Assembly: GCF_005233835.1 (NCBI RefSeq)
Contig: NZ_SZQA01000056.1
Coordinates: 1 to 36,759, forward strand
Reading direction: 5' to 3'
Source of the DNA: Herbidospora galbida
Lineage (GTDB): Bacteria > Actinomycetota > Actinomycetes > Streptosporangiales > Streptosporangiaceae
Length of the DNA: 36,759 nucleotides
The notes beneath the pieces were generated by a model that did not search any database, was not told the DNA's origin, and saw only the letters and a program-made list of their open reading frames with translations. Positions 1 through 8,600 of the stretch are shown here, one piece after another; position 1 is the first letter of the stretch; the number at the start of each line of letters is the position of its first letter. A program made the translations under genes and the position numbers.

Positions 1-80
1 GATGGTCGGCGGGACCAGGCGAGTAATTGTTCTCGTTCGTTGTCAGTGAGCACGATCGGCACTGCTGTCGGCAACGGCAT
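1..80 (-). CDS. IS630-family transposase, N-terminal 26 residues (partial)
   Basis: Reading the minus strand from ATG at 80-78 gives MPLPTAVPIVLTDNEREQLL followed by AWSRRP, where the window ends. The pattern V-L-T-[DE]-x-E-R-x-x-L-x-x-W-[SA]-R-R is the usual start of actinobacterial IS630 transposases, before their helix-turn-helix domain. The DDE catalytic domain would lie to the left of the window. The ORF is too short for a standard ORF list. The family is recognised from the N-terminal motif only. Confidence 0.6.
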   Translation of the reverse strand, partial: MPLPTAVPIVLTDNEREQLLAWSRRP

Positions 81-124
81 GGGACATCGCTGCCCACTGA
101 CAACGCATTAACGCTTCAGGACAC
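1..124 (-). mobile_element. End of an IS630-family insertion sequence, cut by the window edge
   Basis: The minus-strand reading just inside position 124 begins GTGTCCTGAAGCG directly after a TA dinucleotide at 125-126. This fits an IS630/Tc1-type element, whose target is TA. The transposase start lies about 45 bp inside this edge. The kelch gene reading in from 2125 loses its expected sequence at exactly this point and stops a few codons later. The other end lies outside the window, so the inverted repeat cannot be confirmed. Confidence 0.5.
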
Positions 125-2125
125 TAGTTGGGCCCATTGCGGGTGGGCGACAGGCGCGGCTGGAGTACCGAGGTCGATGACCCAGCCAGAGGTCAGGCCG
201 GCGCCGCCGGCCAGCAGCACCTGGAACTGGAATCCCTCCTCTTCCAGCAGCGGCAGCAGGGTGGCGGGCAGGTGGAATCCGTCATAGCCGTCCCATCTGG
301 GGATGCCCGCAGGGGGCCGGGAGTTGCGCGTCCAGGTGACGCCTGAGTCGGGGCCCAGCCAGGTCGCGCTCGCATGCGGCAGCTGGTCGGACTTGGCTGT
401 CGCTTCGTACGCGATAGGAGTCGCGCTGAACACGTCTCGGCGCGGGCCGCTGAAGACGCGCGGGTAGAGGTAGCCGGCGAGCGGCGGTGCACCGGTGGTG
501 GTCTCGCGCCGGATGTCGATGGCGTCGGTGTCACCCAGTACTGTCCACTCGCCGCCTACCCATACCTCCATCGTGTTGTTCTGATGGCGGACGAGGTCGG
601 ACTCATTCGGATGCCCGGACAGCGCGAGAACGATCCCGTCGTGAAGGGTCAGCAGCGTCGGGTACCAACGGCCGCCACCCCGCATGGGTTCCGCCTGCTT
701 CCAGTGCGGCTTTCCCGCGCCAGGCCGTGGGTTGAACGTCCACGCGTCCCTCAGGCCGCCGAAATGACTCTCGTGCGGGTAGGGGATGTCCTCCGGCCAA
801 CGCTCCGTGCCACCGGCGACAAGCAGACGTCCATCGGACAGGAAGGCGTGTCCCGAGCAGAAGACATCCGAAGTGGGGGCGTCGATCTTCTGCAGGGTCA
901 GGGACTCGCAGTCGAACAGCTCGCACTGGTTGATGTCCTGCGGGTCCGTGGGCTTGTTGTGCTTGTCACCACTGAAGATCACGATCTTGCCGGTGCTGGC
1001 CAGCGCGACGTGAATGGCGAAGGACTTGGCCAGCAGGTCCTTGCCTTTGCCGTCCTCCACTCGGAACCAGCGTCCGCCATTGAAGGTCACCTGGTGGCCA
1101 CGTGATACCGGGCTGACGATGCCGCAGAGTTCCTGCCGCGCGGTCAGCGTCGCGCCGGCAGGGAAAGCGATGTCCACGGGCATGCTGGCGGCACCCGCTT
1201 GCCAGCGGCCGATCTCGGTGCCGTCGGCCATCAATATGACCGTCGCCGACGGCTTGAGCCTGCTGAGAGTCAGCTTCTGTTCGGTCTTACACATCGGCCC
1301 GTCGATCCGCGGCGGCAGAAGCGACCGCAGCTTGACCACCTCGGCCGTGTCCACCGGGCTTTGTGACTTACACAGCTGGAAGACCTGCTCGGCTTCGAGG
1401 TGCTCCCCGAGTGTCAGCGGGGGGACGCGAATGCTCATGGTGGGATGCGCCACAGGGGAGTCGAACGCCGTCCAACCGTCACGGCGTAGCCGCAGGACGG
1501 CGCCCGGCACGATCCCGGTCACCGTGACGAGCCCGACGCATTCTTCCAGCGGCTCGACGAGACTCGGCGCGGGCAGTTGGTGGTCGCTGTCCCAGGGCGG
1601 GTTGGCCGGATTGCCGCTCAGCGTCGACACAGCGGCCGAACCTCCGCAGATGCGTTGACGGACTTCCACCTTCGTGCCGGGCATCACCGCTTCGCCGGCG
1701 TCAAACGTGATCGTGACCTCGTCGGTCGCGGACTGGGCGTGGCCGAGCCTCACTCCACCCTGCACCACCTCCAGTTGGGCTCCCGGGCAGCAGCCCTGGA
1801 CATGGAGGGCTTGCGCACACCTGAAGGGCGTGGAGAAGGCCACCTTGCCGTTGAACGCCTTCTCGACGATCTCCCCCCTTTCCGATCGCTGGCTCTCCGG
1901 CTCCCCAGGGCGCTGCTGGGTGGCCCGGAGCAACTGGTCCGGCACGAGCCGGGACTGATCGACGGCGACGAAGGTGTCGGCCCAGTCCACCGTGGTGTCG
2001 GCGATGGGGTCGGGGTCGTTCCCGATATAGATCCGTACCCGAGAGCCCGAGAACTGTCCCATGACTCGTACGGCTGGACTGCAGGTGGAGACCGGGCCGA
2101 CTACGGCCGGCGGCGATGACGGCAT
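116..2125 (-). pseudogene. Kelch / galactose-oxidase-like copper radical oxidase, 3'-truncated by an IS
   Basis: The 669-residue ORF starts at ATG 2125 and has no obvious signal peptide. Residues about 110-360 hold three Ig-like units of about 90 residues with paired cysteines. Residues about 365-660 begin a kelch propeller. D-V-F-C-S-G followed by DGRLLVAGG matches the blade carrying the cofactor Cys of galactose/glyoxal oxidases, and G-G-R-W-Y-P-T matches the blade with the cross-linked Tyr. The second half of the propeller and the C-terminal domain, which in these enzymes supply the axial Tyr and the two His copper ligands, are absent. The reading frame ends just inside the presumed IS630 end at 124. 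I infer an insertionally truncated, probably inactive gene. A shorter non-catalytic kelch protein is less likely. Confidence 0.7.
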
Positions 2126-2225
2126 GGAGAGATCCCATCTATGCTTACGCTAAGGATTTGATCTCTACCCTGGGTGACGGCGTGCCGGGGTATGGAGTCT
2201 TCGTGCCCGAGCAAAAGATCTGCGT

Positions 2226-2471
2226 GTGGCGGTGGTGCGCACGGTGAAAGGCTGGGGTTGGGGCGGGTGTGGGCGGGATCGATGCCCTGCTGGGAGCGCG
2301 GCGCTGAGCGCTGCGGGGCGCTTGAAGGATGCCCTGAGCGTGACGCGTCGACAGGTGGAAGCCGCACGTCGCCTGGCCGCCAAGAACCCGGTATTCCACG
2401 AGTTTCTGACGCATAGCAACCGCCAGCTCACCGAACTGCTGGCCTCCCTTGGAACTTTCGCCGAAGAGTGA
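2226..2471 (+). CDS. Possible small helical protein, function unknown
   Basis: The 81-codon frame starts at GTG. Its first 30 residues are rich in Gly and Trp and not protein-like. From about residue 31 it reads as an amphipathic helical segment (RLKDALSVTRRQVEAARRLA and on to SLGTFAEE) with G/C-rich third positions. No Shine-Dalgarno sequence is seen. It could be the 3' end of a decayed gene, because it lies between a truncated gene and an IS256 element. Not recognised as any family. Confidence 0.28.
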   Translation: MAVVRTVKGWGWGGCGRDRCPAGSAALSAAGRLKDALSVTRRQVEAARRLAAKNPVFHEFLTHSNRQLTELLASLGTFAEE

Positions 2472-2588
2472 GAGGTGACGCGCCGGCCAAGGCCGCTGTC
2501 ACTTCGGATCCGGAAGGGATCGCATCAGACCCCTGCCCACCAGCGACATCGTGACTTTGATTCGGCCTCATCTTCACGCGGGCGCCCG

Positions 2589-2616
2589 GGTCACGTCCAT
2601 TGGAGTGGTGTAAGAG
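2589..2616 (+). repeat. IS256 terminal inverted repeat, right end relative to the transposase
   Basis: This 28-bp sequence starts GGTCACGTCCATTGG and contains GTGGTGTA. It is the inverted partner of 3849-3876, with about 21 of 28 positions matching. It lies about 30 bp beyond the transposase stop codon at 2648. Confidence 0.65.
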
Positions 2617-2647
2617 ATCGGCTTTCGCGTGATCCTGTTTGTGCAGG

Positions 2648-3758
2648 TTAAGCGGTAAGTGTGTCGGGTAGTTGGGCGGGGGTCGGATTGTCGCGGGGCA
2701 GAGCGCGCAGGCGTGCTTTGGCGAGGATGTCCAGGCCGATGTAGCGGCGGACCTCGCTCCATTCGTCGGTCTGTTCGGCCAGGACAGCGCCGATGAGGCG
2801 GATGATCGCGGCGCGGTCGGGGAAGATGCCGACCACGTCGGTGAGGCGGCGGATCTCCTTGTTCAGCCGCTCTTGCGGGTTGTTGGACCAGATCTGCCGC
2901 CAGACCTCGACAGGGAAGGCGGCGAAGGCCGGCAGATCCCTCCTTCGCCTCGTCCAGGTGCCGGCAGGCGGCCGGGTATTTGGGACGGTGGTGAGCAGGT
3001 TGCGCAGGTAGTGGGTCCGGCAGCGCTGCCAGGCCGCGCCGGGCAGGCAGGCGCCGACCGCGTCCACCAGCCTGGGATGCGCGTCGGAGGTGACCAGCTG
3101 CCAGACTGCGCAGGAAGGCCGGCCAGCCCGCGCCGTCCTCGCGGGAGGTGACCTCCAGGCCGAGGATCTCCCGCTGGCCGTTGGCGTTGACCGCGGTGGA
3201 GACCAGCACGTGGACGTTCACGACCCGGGCGCCCTCACGGACCTTCTGCGTCAAAGCGTCCAGCCACACGAACGTGTAGGGGCCGCTGTCCAGGCGACGA
3301 GTACGGAACTCCTCCACCTGCGCGTCCAACGTCTTGGACATCTCCGACACCTGGCTCTTGGAGATTCCGGTGATGCCGAGCTGCTGGACGAGCTTGTCCA
3401 CCCGGCAGGTGGAGACCCCGAGCAGGTAGCTGGAGGCGACCACACTGATCAGAGCCTGTTCGGCGCGGCGGCGGTGTTCCAGCAACCAGTCGGGGAAGTA
3501 GGAGCCCTGCCGCAGTTTCGGGATGGCCAGTTCGATCGTGCCGGCCCGGGTGTCCCATTCGCAGGTTCGGTAGCCGTTGCAGGCGTTGACGCGTTCGTCG
3601 CTGCCCTGCCCGTATCCGGCTCCGCAGGCGGCGTCGGCCTGAGCCGACATCAAAGCCTCGGCCATCGTTTTGACCATGGATCGCAACAGATCCGGGTCAC
3701 TGCTCTGGAGTTCGCGCGCCAGCCAGGCTGCGGGGTCCACACTGTCGTTCACGGCCAT
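2648..3758 (-). pseudogene. IS256-family (mutator-type) transposase, frameshifted and internally deleted
   Basis: From ATG 3758 the frame gives an intact N-terminal half (MAVNDSVDPAAWLARELQSS onward) through the first catalytic Asp block, F-V-W-L-D-A-L-T-Q-K-V-R-E. Near 3100 the frame breaks after AFLRSLA and resumes as [13 protein letters not shown], with about 8 residues missing. A second block is missing after NLLTTVP near 2990: about 40 residues are lost, and [14 protein letters not shown] is in a different frame from what follows. The C-terminal segment ([18 protein letters not shown]) keeps the catalytic Glu and ends at TAA 2648. All three DDE residues survive in pieces, but no single product can be made. 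At least three frame changes point to old decay. Confidence 0.85.
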
Positions 3759-3848
3759 CGTTTCCGTCCTTCGATCTTGGTATCGCTACCCGAAGGATCA
3801 CGCGGTGGCCGTCTTCATTCACGACGCCACGCCTGCTACCAGCGCAAA

Positions 3849-3876
3849 CTCGTACACCACCTCCGTGGACGCAACC
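3849..3876 (+). repeat. IS256 terminal inverted repeat, left end (5' of the transposase)
   Basis: This 28-bp sequence, CTCGTACACCACCTCCGTGG and on to position 3876, is the inverted partner of 2589-2616. It lies about 90 bp upstream of the transposase start, the normal distance for this family. Confidence 0.65.
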
Positions 3877-3991
3877 GCCGCCCGGCTCCCCCGCTCTGGT
3901 CGACCTGTTACGCGCTTTCCTTTCGGTCATCGCCGCCTTCGCTGAGCTGCGCCTGGCGATGGCCCGAAGCCACCGGCGAAGGCCCTCGTAA
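3877..3991 (+). repeat. Dispersed repeat copy A (about 115 bp), coding-like tail
   Basis: This is one of three diverged copies; the others are at about 15452-15545 and 24003-24130. Read on the + strand to the TAA at 3989-3991 it gives ALVDLLRAFLSVIAAFAELR then a basic tail, A-R-S-H-R-R-R-P-S. The copy starts at the IS256 boundary. The bases left of the element (about 2564-2588) look like the upstream continuation seen in copy C, so the IS may have split it. No start codon is clear. It is either the 3' end of a small gene or a non-coding repeat. Confidence 0.5.
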
Positions 3992-4454
3992 CCTCTGCAG
4001 CGGGCTCGGGTCGCGCCGCCGCCCTGCCCGCGCGCCCTTCAGCTACATAGCAACCGGTGAGGTGCCGACTCGCCCCTGGTCAGAGCCGTGAAGGCGGGCT
4101 ACTGTCAACTAGCACCCCTGTACTGACATTTCACTGACAGGTACAGGCGCGCCAGACAACCGGCTGTCTGGCGCAGCAGTAGTTGATAGCGGCACCCCTC
4201 GCTGACCTGGGCACTATCAAATAGACGGATATCGAGGTAGCGCGGTCGACCGGAGCGGCCTTCCGGGCGCAGCTTGGGGCCCGCCGCCACAAGTTTCCCG
4301 CGCAGCGACCGCCGTGGATCGACGTTCGATCCGACAGCCCGCACCTGGGCGGCGCAGGCCCGCCGCGCGTGTTCGACGGTGTCGTTAGTCATACACGCAC
4401 CCAGCGATGCGGGTTGGTCATGGTTTGTTCCCCCAGCGGTTGTGCTGAGGTGAG
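3992..4454 (+). other. Gene-poor stretch with a hairpin and scattered TRTCA/TGAYA motifs
   Basis: No convincing gene is present. A 10-bp inverted repeat, GCGCCAGACA and TGTCTGGCGC with a 6-base loop, spans 4149-4174. Around it are short motifs CTGTCA (4102), TGACA (4123, 4135), TTGATAG (4183) and CTATCA (4213). A similar layout recurs at 11470-11670. A minus-strand ORF at 4105-4392 (95 codons, beginning MTNDTVEHARRACAAQ) has G/C-rich third positions over its first 55 codons only. It may be a small gene remnant. Confidence 0.4.
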
Positions 4455-4658
4455 ATGGCGCAGGGTTTGGTCATGGCGAGATGGGGTGGTCCGTGGCGGT
4501 ACGCCCTGACCTGGCGGGTCGGCGTGGCGTGCGTGACCGGGTTGCTCGCACTGATCGGCTGGGCGCTGAGCGGTAAGGACGGCTTGCAGACAGCGGCGAA
4601 CCTGGCCCAGTTGGTCAGCGCCGTGCTGGTGGTCCCGACGTTGCTGGAGCCGTTATGA
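4455..4658 (+). CDS. Small membrane protein, possibly an orphaned N-terminus
   Basis: This is a 67-codon ORF starting at ATG 4455 after GAGGTGAG, with an alternative ATG at 4473. It has two hydrophobic segments, VGVACVTGLLALIGWAL and ANLAQLVSAVLVVPTLL. This arrangement resembles the membrane lead-in of some actinobacterial STAND/NTPase proteins, in which a cytosolic ATPase would follow. Here the stop codon overlaps a new ATG (ATGA at 4655-4658), and the following frame is not protein-like. I read it as a remnant or a small stand-alone membrane protein. The function is unknown. Confidence 0.4.
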   Translation: MAQGLVMARWGGPWRYALTWRVGVACVTGLLALIGWALSGKDGLQTAANLAQLVSAVLVVPTLLEPL

Positions 4659-5036
4659 CTGTGGCGGCGACGCTCGACGGTCCGGCCGGCGGTTACTTCC
4701 GCGCATGTGGCCCATGGGTCGCCGGACAGGACCGCCCTGGCTGGCCGACCAAATCGACCACGCCCTGGACCAGGGCGTGCTGCGGGCCGGTGCTGATCGC
4801 CCCAGAGATCTCAGCGTTCGACGACCTGGTCGCCCGACGACGCCCAAGCCCGGCTGGATCGCGCTCTTGGTCTGTGAGCCCCCGCCCCTGTGCAGGAGCC
4901 CCAGCACCGTCACAGGGCCGTGGCCTTGTCGCTTTTCCGGCCGGAGCCTGGTGCCAGATGTGCCGAGTTCACGAGGAAGGCACACCGAGCCGACGCTGAC
5001 GTCCAAGAGGAAGACCACGTCGACACCTGCCAGTTT
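4659..5036 (+). other. 378 bp without a recognisable gene
   Basis: Open frames exist on both strands (+ at 4655-4999 and 4705-5040; - at 4653-5018), but none shows a family motif or consistent composition along its length. I interpret this as decayed accessory DNA. Confidence 0.4.
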
Positions 5037-5618
5037 CTAGCGTCGCTCAGGTGCGAGGTATTGGGTCTGGCGAGTCTCGAACCACTCCGGGCCGAGCGTT
5101 GTGCCGGTCAGCCGCGCGGCCAGGTCGAACGCTGCGGCCACCCGATTGTTGAAGTTGGGCGGTCCGGCGTATACGGCGCGCCGCAGCAGCGGATCCAGTT
5201 CGTCGGGCGCGCTTCCGCTGCGGTCGAGGTAGGGGTTGGTGAGGGACAAATGGCTGACGATCACGCCGTCCCGGGCGAATATCAGGTCACCGGCGAGATT
5301 AACCGTCCAGTTGACGTTGAAGGCCAGCCGGCCCTCGTCCGACAGCCGAACCAGCCGAGCCAGGTCGGCTCCCAGGCAGCTCTGCCGCTCGACGATGAAT
5401 GTCCAGTCCGCTCCGATCGATCCGGCCAGTAGCACCGGCCTGTACGGCGACAGCTGCCACAAGTCGTTGTTGAGTTCGGCCATCGTGCGCGTCGACTTCG
5501 ATGCTGCCTCGGCCTCGAAAGCGGCGGCGACCACGTCAGGGGCCGCACCCCGGACCCAGGTTCCGCAGAACTGCTCGAACAGCCCGACATCCTCCAGCAT
5601 GTCGAGTACATCCACCAT
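5037..5618 (-). CDS. DUF6461-like protein, candidate immunity protein
   Basis: This is a 193-residue cytosolic protein. ATG 5618 is preferred, lying 10 bases after GAGG. GTG 5624 is in frame but only 4 bases from it. The arrangement F-x-x-x-F-C-x-T-[WL]-V-R-G near the start, the central ADWTFIVERQ strand, the R-x-[VA]-x-x-N-V-N-W block and L-[ST]-x-x-x-x-P-Y-L-D-R toward the end resembles DUF6461, a widespread actinobacterial family of unknown function. It lies 72 bp downstream of the nuclease-domain gene on the same strand, with a strong stem-loop between. Position and size suit an immunity gene, but that is inference. DUF6461 proteins also occur away from toxins. Confidence 0.65.
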   Translation of the reverse strand: MVDVLDMLEDVGLFEQFCGTWVRGAAPDVVAAAFEAEAASKSTRTMAELNNDLWQLSPYRPVLLAGSIGADWTFIVERQSCLGADLARLVRLSDEGRLAFNVNWTVNLAGDLIFARDGVIVSHLSLTNPYLDRSGSAPDELDPLLRRAVYAGPPNFNNRVAAAFDLAARLTGTTLGPEWFETRQTQYLAPERR

Positions 5619-5647
5619 GATCACTCAACCTCGATTTCGGTGAGAAC

Positions 5648-5674
5648 GGGCGGCCCCCAGGTGAGGGGCCGCCC
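5648..5674 (-). terminator. Strong stem-loop between the nuclease gene and DUF6461
   Basis: Perfect 10-bp arms, GGGCGGCCCC and GGGGCCGCCC, enclose a 7-base loop. It sits 17 bp after the TAA of the upstream gene and about 30 bp before the DUF6461 start. No T-tract follows on the minus strand, so it may be an attenuator or an RNA-stability element rather than a full terminator. Confidence 0.5.
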
Positions 5675-5690
5675 GGACGTTAATCAGAAC

Positions 5691-8600
5691 TTATTTGACT
5701 CGCACCCAGAACGGATCTCCATCGAGGATGCGGAATCTCTCGTAGAAGAGGTTCAGGGCGATTCCGTGGTCCCGGTTGTGCAGGCGGGCGACCGGTTTGA
5801 CCGAAACATTGTCACCTGCGAACGCGGCACCTTCGTGAGTGGTCGCCATCGGATACTCATCGCATTGCGTGTCCCCGGCTCGCTCCGCCGCCGTCCACCA
5901 GAGATTGCAGAGGGTGGTCTTCCGGTTTTCGTTCTTGGACGGCACATCCATATATTTGGGCGGTAGAGTGCCCTTCTTGTAGCGCGCGGCCCGGTGCAGA
6001 GGGAAGGCGCGGGGGTCCGTCGGCTTGGCATTTCGCGGCGGCAGAAGGTCCGCGTTGCCGGGAACGACCTTGTTGTCGACCTTCGGCCTGGTCGTCTCCG
6101 GCTGGTAGAAGGCCTGCCAGATGTGCTTCGTGACCTGCCCGATATAGGGATCCGTTCGCTTGATCGTCCAGATCATGCGTGCGTGCTTCAGGCGACAGCC
6201 GCCCTTGTATCGGCCGATCGCCGGGCTGGTGTCACAGAAGACGTCGGGCGTGATCTCCGGCTGGTACAGCGGCACCGTGTTGATCGGAAACTTCGCGATA
6301 TCCGAAGCGACCTTGATGTAGGGGCGCAGACTACAGGTGGCGGTCTTGTCTTGGTCCGCTCCGCCGGCGGACCGGAAGGCGAATTCCTCGTAGGGATCGG
6401 TCTTCCATGACGCGATGGTTCTCGTCCGGGCGGCGTCCGTCTTCGGATTCAGCTCCTGACATTCGCCGGCCGGTCGCCCTGCGGATGGGGCGGCTGGGAT
6501 GACGGCTTTGACGGTGGTGTTCGGCGGGCTGGTCATGATGTCGCCGTCGGTGTCCATCCAGAGCGGCTGGCTGATCTTGATCCACGCCTTCATGTCACGT
6601 GGCCCGGTCCCGTTGGAGGGGGTCCCGAAATGATCGGGGATGGCTTCCGTGCCCCCGGAGTAGCCGACGTAGGTGTGGATCACATTCGTCGCCGAGAACT
6701 GGAAGAGGCCGACATCGGTTGTGGTCTTCTTCCCGGATCGATCGATCGTCTCCTTGTAGATCGGGAGCATGAGCCACTGGCTGTAGCAGAAGAAGTACGG
6801 GCGGGTGTATCCGACCGCCCCGTTCGGGCGGTTCGGCACGAGCCTGAACTGCTCCTTCTCGCACCACTCCGTCGTGGGGTGGCCGCTTTGAAGGTCGGGG
6901 TATCCGTAGGGGAACTGGGCCGTCGTGGTCGCCGCTGCCATCGTTTTGGCCTGGGCTTCAGCCGGTGCGACGGACAAGGACTGCCAGCCGGTCCAGGCGC
7001 CGGTTTCGCCTCCTGCGGTGGATCGTGCTCGCCAGCGGGTCTTCCACCCGGGGAAGAGCTTGCCGCGTGGCACCCGCACGACTGCGACAGATCCGGCGGG
7101 GACGTCCTGCGTGGCGCCCTGCCAGATCAGGCCCTTGCCCTGCTCAGGGCTTGTGGGGTCGTGCCCGATCTCCACCTGGACGGTGGCGGGCCGCTTGAGC
7201 GGGTCGGAGGCCTTGACCATGAGATCCGGTGTCGTCGTCGGCGTGCGCGCGATGTCACCTGTCTTAGTGGTGCGGGTCCACGCCTTATCGACCGTCGGTG
7301 CGACGTCGTCCAGTCCGGCGACGTCGGCTTCCGCTCGGCCTTGCAAGAACATCGAGCCGACCATGAAGGACCACTCGTAGGGTGCCGCCAAGGTGTTTCC
7401 CGCGGCGTCGCGGGCTCCCTCGACCGTCGCCCAGTAGAAGAAGTCGAGTGGCCATGCGGGAGTGAAGGTCAGCACGGTGTTGCCCGCGCTCATCGTCGCG
7501 GTGCCCGAAACCTCGGACTCGCCGAAGATGTCCAGCAGCGAGAAGCCCACGTTGGTCACTGGTTCGCTGAAGGTCACCTTGATCCGAGCCGAGGATGACA
7601 CGTTGCTGGCGCCGTCAGCTGGCTCGACCTTGACGATCGTTGGCCGGGTGGTGTCTGAACCGCCCGTGGGGGTGGGGGTGGGGGTGGGGGTGGAACCGCC
7701 GCCGCCGTCGGTGTAGGTGACCTGGAGGACCGGCGGCTGCGGATCGGGGTCGTCGCTCATCTCCGACGAGTGGAAACCCCGGTCGTACTCCGGAGCCGTG
7801 CCGGCCTCGTTCACGCTGCGCAGCAGCAGGCCGTTGTTGGCCTGACCGGAAGCCCATGCCCGCACGATGTCGGTGACGGCCCAGGTCCAGGTGACACCAC
7901 TCGGCGGGAAGTTGTTGTTGGTGCAACTGCTGGGGTCCTTGGCCACGGCTTCCCCGGTGGTGGTGGCCGACGGCTGGTTGCTCCAGCGGAGCGAGCCGAT
8001 GTTCCAGGTTGAGGTGACCTGCTGGACCTTGAGGCCGGACTGGCTGTTGCCGCACCCATAGGACGCGTCTTCGGCGTTGCGCAGGCGCAATTTGGCGTCG
8101 GTGATCGTCTTGCCCGCCAGCACCGAGGTATTGAAGGTCAGGTAGGACCGTTCAATGGTGCGCAGGGAACTCGGCCCGTAGACACCCGCCCAGAGCACCT
8201 CGTCGCCGGAACCCGTCGTCCCCTGGTTGTCGAGCCAGGTGTCGGCTTGGAGAGGAAGCGAGATGGTGTGCTCGGCGGGAGGCGTCGGAGTTGGCGTCGG
8301 AGTTGGCGTCGGAGTGGGGGTGGGTTCGGGAGTGGCTGAGGCGGTGGTGAAGTTCCACGAGTGGGCCGTCATCACGTTGCCGGCGAAGTCCTTGCCGCCG
8401 GCGATCTCGACGAGGAAGGTCGTCTCCGGTGCCAGCGGGGCGGCTGGGGTGAAGGTGAGCGTGTTCGCCTCCGCCGTGTCCGAGGTGCCTGCGACCGGTT
8501 CGCCGGCCGCGCTCCGCACTGTCACCTGTGCGTCGAAGACGGGCTCGCTGAAGACGGCCGCGATCGGCGTGGCGGCGGACACTCCCGTGGCGTCACGGGC

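Larger units (their letters stand above)
2589..3876 (-). mobile_element. Decayed IS256-family insertion sequence, about 1.29 kb
   Basis: The transposase remnant is flanked by imperfect terminal inverted repeats of 28 bp at 2589-2616 and 3849-3876. They match at about 21 of 28 positions and share GTGGTGTA and CGTCCA blocks. The bases just outside are GGCGCCCG (2581-2588) and GCCGCCCG (3877-3884), which match at 7 of 8. This fits the 8-9 bp target duplication made by IS256 elements. The element lies at the edge of repeat copy A (3877-3991) and may have inserted into it. Confidence 0.75.

Noticed and set aside
374-2119. Plus-strand ORFs of 180-243 codons opposite the kelch gene
   Set aside because: They mirror the kelch gene, show no family motif, and the minus frame has clear galactose-oxidase blocks.
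2574-3067. Minus-strand frame continuing from the IS256 transposase to 2574
   Set aside because: After about 3100 this frame is Pro/Arg-rich nonsense. The true transposase sequence continues in a different frame to 2648.
4653-5018. Minus-strand ORF of 121 codons
   Set aside because: Composition is not protein-like and no start signal is seen. The competing plus-strand frames are equally weak.
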